A stretch of DNA of 11,671 nucleotides from CAYLJV01 sp964510375 (GTDB lineage Archaea; Hadarchaeota; Hadarchaeia; Hadarchaeales; JAGGTB01), in NCBI GenBank assembly GCA_964510375.1, contig CAZEBR010000041.1:1-11671 (forward strand), written 5' to 3'. Shown one piece after another: positions 6,948-11,671 of the stretch. The position numbers and the translations under genes are program-made. Under the pieces are notes generated by a model that was not told the DNA's origin, searched no databases, and saw nothing but the letters and a program-made list of their open reading frames with translations. Numbering within the stretch: the stretch's first letter is position 1; each line of letters opens with the position of its first letter.

Positions 6948-6974
6948 TTTTCTGAAAATTCAGAAAATTCTGAA
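6948..6974. repeat. Triple TTCWGAA half-site array with 9-bp period
   Basis: TTCTGAA (6950-6956), TTCAGAA (6959-6965) and TTCTGAA (6968-6974) are each separated by AA, forming a strict 9-bp period and two overlapping inverted repeats. The larger one is TTTTCTGAA-AA-TTCAGAAAA. The array abuts the TATA box of the AbrB gene, a position where a bound regulator would control initiation. AbrB-family proteins commonly bind AT-rich DNA and autoregulate, so it is a natural candidate ligand. Confidence 0.5.
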
Positions 6975-6983
6975 CTAAAGGAT

Positions 6984-7005
6984 TTTTGTTATGGGTGTAA
7001 CAAAA
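6984..7005. promoter_or_regulatory. Perfect inverted repeat TTTTGTTA-N6-TAACAAAA, candidate operator
   Basis: Two 8-bp arms (6984-6991 and 6998-7005) are perfectly complementary around the spacer TGGGTG. The element lies midway in the region between the divergent AbrB and ilvB genes. It carries no T-run suited to termination, so operator use is more likely than a terminator. Confidence 0.4.
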
Positions 7006-7071
7006 GATTCTCCAAATTTTTGGGTAAAAATAGAAAATTTTGTGTTGACGAGCTTCGGAGTAGTATTATCC

Positions 7072-7080
7072 TTTATAAAT
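7072..7080 (+). promoter_or_regulatory. TATA box of the ilvB-ilvN transcript
   Basis: TTTATAAAT is a near-consensus archaeal TATA box. It predicts transcription start near 7102 and a leader of about 33 nt before ATG 7135. Confidence 0.6.
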
Positions 7081-7103
7081 GATGGAATGACAAATGATTT
7101 ATA
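7074..7103. promoter_or_regulatory. Imperfect palindrome overlapping the ilvB core promoter
   Basis: TATAAATGAT (7074-7083) and ATGATTTATA (7094-7103) are inverted copies with one mismatched pair, separated by 10 bp. One arm covers the TATA box and the other the predicted start site. A protein bound here would block initiation, so it is a candidate operator for amino-acid-responsive control. Confidence 0.4.
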
Positions 7104-7124
7104 GTCCGAAAATTTAGTGACTGG

Positions 7125-7129
7125 GGAGG
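7125..7129 (+). promoter_or_regulatory. Shine-Dalgarno site of ilvB
   Basis: GGAGG lies 5 nt before ATG 7135. It sets that codon as the start rather than the upstream in-frame GTG at 7117, which would place this site inside the coding sequence. Confidence 0.75.
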
Positions 7130-7134
7130 ATACT

Positions 7135-8814
7135 ATGACAGAGTTAAATGGCGCAGAGGCCCTAGTAGAAGCTTTGAAGGAAGAAGGAGTCGAGCATATA
7201 TTCGGTCTTCCTGGAGGCGCGGTTATTGACCTTTATGATGTTCTTTACGACGAGGAGGAGATAGATCATATTCTGACTCGTCACGAGCAGGCCGCCGCAC
7301 ATGCGGCTGACGCCTACGCGAGGGTTACCGGAAAGCCGGGAGTGTGTATCGCTACCTCGGGCCCCGGCGCGACTAACCTGACCACCGGGATAGCGAATGC
7401 TCATATGGATAGTTCCCCGGTGATCGCTATAACCGGTCAGGTTAAAAAGCACCTGCTGGGAGTCGATGCCTTCCAAGAGGCGGACGTTTTGAGTACCATG
7501 CTCCCTAATACGAAACACAATTTCATGCTCAGGGAGGCCTCCAGTATTCCGGAGAGGGTTAATTATGCCTTCAAGGTCGCCACCTCGGACAGGCCCGGAC
7601 CCGTTCACATGGACTTTCCGAAGGACGTTCAAAAGGAGAAGGTGGATGTAGAGGTCCCTGCCGAGGCCGAGTACAGAAAGGAAGTGAGGAGGGAGCCGAG
7701 CGAGGACGAGATTGAGGAGGCGGTCGAACTTCTCTCCGAGGCGGAGCAACCCCTTATTTTTGCGGGCGGAGGCGTAGTTTCGTCTAAGGCTTGGCCAGAG
7801 CTCAGAGAATTGGCCGAAGAGCTCGAAATCCCGGTCACCACGTCTACTATGGCGAAGGGAGTCATTCCGGAGGGTCATCCGCTGTCTCTCGGGATAATGG
7901 GGATGCACGGTCGCATGACCGCTAACATCGCCATCACGGAGTGCGATGCCCTTCTGGGGATAGGGGTCAGATTTGATGATCGTCAGACCGGCGACATAAA
8001 ACACTTCGCTCCTAACGCTGATATCATCCACGTCGATATAGACCCGGTCGAGATAGGAAAAAACGTCAGGGTCGACGTTCCCATAAGCGCAGACGCGAAA
8101 ATTACGCTGAAAAGCATGCTTGATTACATAGATTCAAATCAGATAAGCAGGAGTGCGGATCAGTGGAACGAACGCATGGATAAGTTGAAGGATAAATTCA
8201 AACCGAAGATGGATTATGACGAAACCCCCATAAAACCCCAGCGGGTCATCAAGGACTTTATGGACGTTCTCGACGATGATACTATAATAACCGCGGAAGT
8301 CGGACAGTGTCAGATGTGGGCGGCTCATTTTTACGAGGTTCAAAAGCCCCGCAAGTTCATAAATTCGGGCGGTCTAGGAACGATGGGTTTCGGTTTTCCC
8401 GCGGCCATCGGGGCGAAAGTCGGACGGCCGGACTGCGATGTGGTAAACATCGCGGGTGACGGGAGCTTTCTGATGAACTCCCAGGAGCTTGCCACGGTTG
8501 TCGAGAACGATATACCGGTGATCAACGCGATCTTTAACAACAGGTATCTCGGCATGGTCAAACAGTGGCAGGACCTTTTCTATGATGAGCGGAGGTCCTC
8601 GACGGATCTCGGTCAGTCCCCCGATTTTGCCGAGCTTGCGGAGGCTTACGGTGCCAGGGGGGAAAGGATTACCCGCCCGAGTGAGATAAAGCCGAAACTC
8701 GAGGCGGCCTTGGATAGCGGAGAACCGACCGTGTTGGATATAATTATAGACCCTCACGAACAATGTTTACCCATGGTTCCGGCTGGTGGAAAACTGGACG
8801 AGATGGTTACATAG
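7135..8814 (+). CDS. ilvB: Acetolactate synthase (acetohydroxyacid synthase) large subunit IlvB
   Basis: This is the ThDP-, FAD- and Mg-dependent enzyme of the first committed step to valine and isoleucine. It condenses two pyruvates to 2-acetolactate, or pyruvate with 2-ketobutyrate to 2-aceto-2-hydroxybutyrate. From ATG 7135 it has 559 residues, normal for the family. The N-terminal ThDP domain carries FGLPGGAV at 23-30 and RHEQAAAHAADAYAR with the activating Glu51. The central FAD domain includes GIMGMHGR and GIGVRFDDRQTG. The C-terminal ThDP/Mg domain has GDGSFLMN from Gly441 to NN at 468-469, followed by LGMVKQWQ, whose Trp478 matches the residue that favours 2-ketobutyrate in true synthases. 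It is followed directly by the regulatory subunit, which separates it from other ThDP enzymes such as catabolic acetolactate synthase or oxalyl-CoA decarboxylase. Confidence 0.96.
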   Translation: MTELNGAEALVEALKEEGVEHIFGLPGGAVIDLYDVLYDEEEIDHILTRHEQAAAHAADAYARVTGKPGVCIATSGPGATNLTTGIANAHMDSSPVIAITGQVKKHLLGVDAFQEADVLSTMLPNTKHNFMLREASSIPERVNYAFKVATSDRPGPVHMDFPKDVQKEKVDVEVPAEAEYRKEVRREPSEDEIEEAVELLSEAEQPLIFAGGGVVSSKAWPELRELAEELEIPVTTSTMAKGVIPEGHPLSLGIMGMHGRMTANIAITECDALLGIGVRFDDRQTGDIKHFAPNADIIHVDIDPVEIGKNVRVDVPISADAKITLKSMLDYIDSNQISRSADQWNERMDKLKDKFKPKMDYDETPIKPQRVIKDFMDVLDDDTIITAEVGQCQMWAAHFYEVQKPRKFINSGGLGTMGFGFPAAIGAKVGRPDCDVVNIAGDGSFLMNSQELATVVENDIPVINAIFNNRYLGMVKQWQDLFYDERRSSTDLGQSPDFAELAEAYGARGERITRPSEIKPKLEAALDSGEPTVLDIIIDPHEQCLPMVPAGGKLDEMVT

Positions 8815-8820
8815 GTGATC
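8814..8820 (+). promoter_or_regulatory. Full archaeal Shine-Dalgarno site of ilvN
   Basis: GGTGATC is a seven-base match to the expected archaeal 16S rRNA 3' end. It starts on the last base of the ilvB stop codon and ends 3 nt before ATG 8824. This supports translational coupling of ilvB and ilvN and rules out the GTG at 8815 as start. Confidence 0.75.
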
Positions 8821-8823
8821 AAG

Positions 8824-9306
8824 ATGGCTGTTCATGTATTTTCGATCCTGTGTGAGAACAAGCCCGGCGTTTTGATGAGAATTTCTAGGGCGTTTACCCG
8901 TAGGCAAGTAAACATGGATTCTGTGACCGTGGGGCTGGAACCTTCGGGGGATGCCAGGATAATAGTACTTTTCAAATCGGACGAACGTATGTCCAACTTC
9001 CTGCAGAGGGTTCTGGAAAGATTGACCGAGGTCAAGAAGGTAATTCCACTCAGGGGCGAAACTAGCTTGGTGAGGGAGATCGCCCTGCTTAAGACTAAAC
9101 CCTTGCAGGGCGAGGAAAAGGAAAAGACGCTCCTTCGGATTGAGGAAATCGGTGGTAGGGTCTTGGAAGTCAAGGAGGATGCGATAATAGCCGAGATACA
9201 CGGGGATCACGAGAGAATTGAAAACGTGATTCAGGACCTCGGGGACGAAGTTCTTGAGGAAGTCGCCAGGTCCGGTCAGGTTTACATCTCGAAAAAGTTC
9301 GATTAG
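8824..9306 (+). CDS. ilvN: Acetolactate synthase small (regulatory) subunit IlvN
   Basis: This regulatory partner of IlvB normally raises catalytic activity and confers feedback inhibition by valine. The 160 residues comprise an N-terminal ACT domain at about 1-76 (HVFSILCENKPGVLMRISRAFTRRQVNMDSVTVG) and a C-terminal small-subunit domain at about 80-158 (VREIALLKTKP, then IGGRVLEVKEDAIIAEIHGD and the terminal SGQVYISKKF). The family hallmark ENxPGVLxRI is intact and the length is normal. The ACT loop reads VNMDSVTVG, where the more usual text is FNIESLTVG; the change is conservative. The gene lies 9 nt after the ilvB stop, so the two subunits are made together. Confidence 0.94.
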   Translation: MAVHVFSILCENKPGVLMRISRAFTRRQVNMDSVTVGLEPSGDARIIVLFKSDERMSNFLQRVLERLTEVKKVIPLRGETSLVREIALLKTKPLQGEEKEKTLLRIEEIGGRVLEVKEDAIIAEIHGDHERIENVIQDLGDEVLEEVARSGQVYISKKFD

Positions 9307-9326
9307 CTCTATAGGTTTCAATCCTA

Positions 9327-9338
9327 AGAATTTAAGTA
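9327..9338 (+). promoter_or_regulatory. TATA-like promoter of ilvC
   Basis: AGAATTTAAGTA is centred about 39 nt before ATG 9371, predicting a leader of roughly 14 nt that still contains the ribosome-binding site. It shares AATTTAAGT with the PH-domain gene promoter. It lies in the 64-nt ilvN-ilvC gap. Confidence 0.45.
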
Positions 9339-9359
9339 AATGTACAAGGTTATTAGAGT

Positions 9360-9365
9360 GGAGGT
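9360..9365 (+). promoter_or_regulatory. Shine-Dalgarno site of ilvC
   Basis: GGAGGT ends 5 nt before ATG 9371. It rules out the long upstream in-frame extension, which overlaps ilvN and lacks family similarity. Confidence 0.75.
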
Positions 9366-9370
9366 ATTGT

Positions 9371-10363
9371 ATGGCTAAAATCTATACGGATGAGGATACT
9401 ACTCTTGAACCTCTCGAAGATAAGACGATTGCAGTCATCGGGTACGGCAATCAGGGTCACGCACAGGCCCAGAACATGCGGGACTCCGGTTGTGATGTCA
9501 TCGTGGGTAATCCCCGCGGCGATGAGTACTGGGAGAGGGCCAAGGAGGATGGATTCGACGTCTACGAGATCGGGGAGGCCGCGAAACGGGGAGATATCAT
9601 ACACCTTCTGGTTCCGGACGAGGTTCAAAAGGACGTCTATCACGAGAAAATTGCACCCGCCATGGGGGAAGGAAAAACTCTGGGCTTCAGTCATGGATTC
9701 AACATTCACTATCAGGAGATCGTTCCGCCGAGAGACGACGATGTGATAATGGTCGCCCCGAAGGCACCCGGAGCTTCCGTGAGAAAGTCCTACAAGGAAG
9801 GCTCTGGAGTTCCCGGTTTGGTGGCCACCGCTCAGGACGCTAGCGGGGAGGCGATGGACGTCGCTCTGGCCATGGCCAAGGCCATAGGACTCACGAGGGT
9901 CGGAGTGATAGAGACAACCTTCGAAGAGGAGGTCGAGACCGACCTGTTCGGAGAGCAGACGGTTCTGGTCGGCGGCGTTGCGGAACTTGTCAAGGCCGGA
10001 TTTGAAACCCTTGTCGAAGAGGGTTATCAGCCGCAGGTCGCCTATTCCGAGTGCCTGAACGAACTCAAGCTGATCGTCGATCTCATTCAGGAAGAAGGAC
10101 TTGAGGGAATGATGCGAGGAGTGAGCAACACGGCGGAGTACGGCGGCAGGACGCGCGGTCCCCGTGTGATTGACGAAGATGCTCGCGAAGAGATGAAAAA
10201 AATCCTTGAGGAAATTCAGGACGGTTCTTTCGCCAAGGAGTGGACCACCGAGAACAACCGAGGAGCACCAAAACTCAAAAAAATGAGGGAAGAGGCGGAA
10301 GAGTCTCAGATCGAAGAAGTCGGCAGGGAATTCCGCGACTGGACGAATATCGGGAAAGAGTAA
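9371..10363 (+). CDS. ilvC: Ketol-acid reductoisomerase (class I) IlvC
   Basis: It catalyses the Mg-dependent alkyl shift and reduction of 2-acetolactate (or acetohydroxybutyrate) to the dihydroxy acid. The 330 residues are the normal class I length. The N-terminal Rossmann domain has GYGNQG at 24-29, followed by the second strand and cofactor loop VGNPRGDEYW at 45-54. FSHGFNIHY carries the conserved active-site His. The C-terminal knotted domain holds the metal ligands in ETDLFGEQ (Asp and Glu) and SECLNELKLIVDL (two Glu), and the substrate-binding Ser in GVSNTAEYGG. Two points are unusual. The cofactor loop has Pro48, Asp51 and Glu52 where NADPH enzymes normally carry an Arg and Ser residues that bind the 2'-phosphate. 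The helix text reads SECLNELK, where FECLHELK is usual. NADH preference is therefore predicted. Confidence 0.96.
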   Translation: MAKIYTDEDTTLEPLEDKTIAVIGYGNQGHAQAQNMRDSGCDVIVGNPRGDEYWERAKEDGFDVYEIGEAAKRGDIIHLLVPDEVQKDVYHEKIAPAMGEGKTLGFSHGFNIHYQEIVPPRDDDVIMVAPKAPGASVRKSYKEGSGVPGLVATAQDASGEAMDVALAMAKAIGLTRVGVIETTFEEEVETDLFGEQTVLVGGVAELVKAGFETLVEEGYQPQVAYSECLNELKLIVDLIQEEGLEGMMRGVSNTAEYGGRTRGPRVIDEDAREEMKKILEEIQDGSFAKEWTTENNRGAPKLKKMREEAEESQIEEVGREFRDWTNIGKE

Positions 10364-10367
10364 TACA

Positions 10368-10375
10368 TTTTTAAA
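10368..10375 (+). promoter_or_regulatory. TATA-like promoter of ilvD
   Basis: TTTTTAAA, just after the ilvC stop, is centred about 39 nt before the TTG start of ilvD, the same spacing as at ilvC. The T5 run could alternatively act as a weak terminator for ilvC. Confidence 0.45.
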
Positions 10376-10410
10376 GTTGAACCCCTAAACGCTTTCAGAA
10401 GGCGGTTCTT

Positions 10411-11671
10411 TTGAAGTCGAGAAGTGATGAGATAACTAAAGGCTTAGAAGCGATGCCGATGAGGGCACTGCTCAAGGCAAGTGACTTGAGCGATGAGGAT
10501 CTGGACAAGCCCCTCATAGGCATTGCCAATTCTTGGAATCAGATCGTTCCGGGTCACATTCATCTCAAAGAGCTCGGCGAAAAGGTAGCCGAGGGGATTA
10601 AGGAAGCCGGCGGCACGCCCCTTGAATTTCAGACGATAGGGATGTGCGACGGAATCGGGATGGGAACCCACGGAATGCGTTTTTCGCTCCCGTCGAGGGA
10701 GCTGATAGCCAACAGCTTGGAGATTATGTTGGAAGGTCAGAGGTTGGACGGGGTGGTGGCCCTCGCTTCTTGCGATAAGATAGTTCCCGGCATGCTGATG
10801 GCCCTGGCCCGGGTGGACGTTCCGGGAATAGTAGTGACCGGAGGCCCCATGCTGCCCGGTAAGTGGAAAGATAGGGATCTGGACGTGATCAGCACATTTG
10901 AAGCCATAGGCGAATACGAGTCCGGAAAGATTTCCGAGGAAGAGGCAAAGGAGATCGAGAATCACGCCTGTCCCGGTGCCGGGTCCTGTGCCGGCTTGTT
11001 CACGGCAAATACTATGGCGTGCCTTACCGAGGCGATGGGCATGTCGTTGCCAGGGACCGCAGCTTCGCACGCCGTGGAGGAGAGAAAGGGGGAGTTGGCT
11101 GCGGATGCCGGCCGTCAGATTATGAAGCTTCTTGAGGAGGGAATAACTCCCAGTCAGATCATGACCGAGGATGCCTTTGAAAATGCGATCATGGTGGATA
11201 TGGCTATAGGTGGATCTACGAACACCGTTCTACATTTGCCGGCAATCGCATCCGAGGCTGGTGTTACTTTGGATTTGGACAAGTTCGATCGTATAAGCGA
11301 CAGGATACCCCAGCTTGCTAGCCTCAGGCCGGGAGGGGACCACATGATGAAGGATCTCGAGGAGGCCGGCGGTATTCCTGCGGTTCTGAAGCGCCTGGAG
11401 GACGACCTCAACCTCGACGCCTTGACTGTGACCGGAAAAACCCTCGGTGAAAACATCGAGGGGGCAATGGTAAAGGAAGAGGATGTCATCAGGCCCAAGT
11501 CGGACCCCTACAGGGAGACCGGCGGCATCGCAATACTTCGTGGGAATCTTGCGCCGGAGGGGTCGGTCGTGAAGTACGGCGCAGTCAGCCCCAAACTGTG
11601 GCAGCATCAGGGCCCCGCCAGGGTCTTCGAGTCGGAGGAGGACGCCGAGGAGGCAATTCTAAGTGGCGATA
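10411..11671 (+). CDS. ilvD: Dihydroxy-acid dehydratase IlvD (3' truncated)
   Basis: This iron-sulfur dehydratase converts 2,3-dihydroxy-isovalerate (or -3-methylvalerate) to the 2-keto acid. The frame is open to the right edge, giving about 420 of the usual 550 or so residues. The family N-terminus (RSDEITKGLEAMPMRALLKA) starts right after TTG 10411. An in-frame stop at 10378-10380 and the lack of ATG or GTG make TTG the likely start, with a weak AAGGCGG before it. Landmarks are IANSWNQIVPGHIHL at 38-52, CDGIGMG from Cys79, SLPSRELIA, SCDKIVPGMLMA with Cys121 and Lys123 (the lysine carbamylated for Mg binding in this family), and CPGAGSCAGLFTANTM with Cys187 and Cys193. The PGH rather than PCN text in the first motif resembles the E. 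coli-like, oxygen-labile [4Fe-4S] type. The related sugar-acid dehydratases are less likely given the ilv context. Confidence 0.95.
   Translation, partial: MKSRSDEITKGLEAMPMRALLKASDLSDEDLDKPLIGIANSWNQIVPGHIHLKELGEKVAEGIKEAGGTPLEFQTIGMCDGIGMGTHGMRFSLPSRELIANSLEIMLEGQRLDGVVALASCDKIVPGMLMALARVDVPGIVVTGGPMLPGKWKDRDLDVISTFEAIGEYESGKISEEEAKEIENHACPGAGSCAGLFTANTMACLTEAMGMSLPGTAASHAVEERKGELAADAGRQIMKLLEEGITPSQIMTEDAFENAIMVDMAIGGSTNTVLHLPAIASEAGVTLDLDKFDRISDRIPQLASLRPGGDHMMKDLEEAGGIPAVLKRLEDDLNLDALTVTGKTLGENIEGAMVKEEDVIRPKSDPYRETGGIAILRGNLAPEGSVVKYGAVSPKLWQHQGPARVFESEEDAEEAILSGD

Noticed and set aside
6221..6955. 244-codon plus-strand open frame opposite the AbrB and DUF2703 genes
   Set aside because: Its product is Ser/Phe-rich with no domain, while the minus strand has two recognisable families and a ribosome-binding site at the gene junction. 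It is an antisense shadow.
9315..9325. GTTTCAATCC, similar to the start of some archaeal CRISPR repeats
   Set aside because: It occurs once, with no second copy or spacer array, so it is a chance match in the ilvN-ilvC gap.
9254..9370. Longer N-terminus for IlvC starting inside ilvN
   Set aside because: It overlaps the ilvN coding end, has no family similarity, and a GGAGGT site immediately precedes ATG 9371.
10444..11070. 208-codon minus-strand open frame opposite ilvD
   Set aside because: The plus strand here encodes the conserved dehydratase motifs; the minus product matches nothing I know.

Overview
The window looks like chromosomal DNA from an archaeon, most likely an uncultured, probably anaerobic euryarchaeal lineage. 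Four signs support this. (1) Several starts carry archaeal Shine-Dalgarno sequences (a full GGTGATC before ilvN, GGTGA before wtpA, GGAGG before others). (2) AT-rich TATA-like boxes lie about 25-28 nt before likely transcription starts. (3) A WtpA/WtpB-type tungstate transporter is present. (4) A cysteine-bearing AbrB protein sits next to a DUF2703 protein, a pairing familiar from anaerobic archaea and sulfate reducers. Most proteins are rich in Glu and Asp, which may reflect salt adaptation. I cannot name a species.

Layout, left to right. Positions 2-2389 (+) hold the 3' end of a surface protein with a molybdopterin-oxidoreductase-like domain, then wtpA and wtpB of a tungstate/molybdate ABC importer; no ATPase gene follows. 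A 267-nt gap (2390-2656) holds a T-run terminator and the next promoter. Positions 2657-3238 (+) encode a membrane-anchored bacterial PH-domain protein. After a 207-nt spacer with two perfect palindromes, 3446-6100 (+) encodes a full-length P2A (SERCA-like) calcium-type ATPase. Convergent to it, on the minus strand, is a two-gene operon (6915 down to 6208): an 82-aa AbrB/SpoVT-type regulator with CHC and CC cysteines, and a 148-aa DUF2703 protein with ten cysteines. The intergenic region from 6916 to 7134 is divergent and dense in symmetrical elements. To its right, on the plus strand, lies the branched-chain amino acid cluster ilvB-ilvN-ilvC-ilvD, with ilvD cut by the window edge.

How they work together. 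IlvBN condenses pyruvate (or pyruvate plus 2-ketobutyrate), IlvC rearranges and reduces the product, and IlvD dehydrates it, giving the 2-keto acids for valine and isoleucine. IlvB and IlvN look translationally coupled, while ilvC and ilvD each have their own TATA-like box 39 nt before the start codon. The tungstate importer would supply the metal for tungsto- or molybdopterin enzymes, and the molybdopterin-fold protein upstream fits that theme. The AbrB-DUF2703 pair has no established function; its cysteines suggest thiol or metal(loid) sensing and handling.

Most of the window is ordinary metabolism. The parts most worth a second look are the cysteine-rich AbrB-DUF2703 cassette with its ordered repeat array, and the acidic, proline-bearing cofactor loop of IlvC, which predicts NADH rather than NADPH use.
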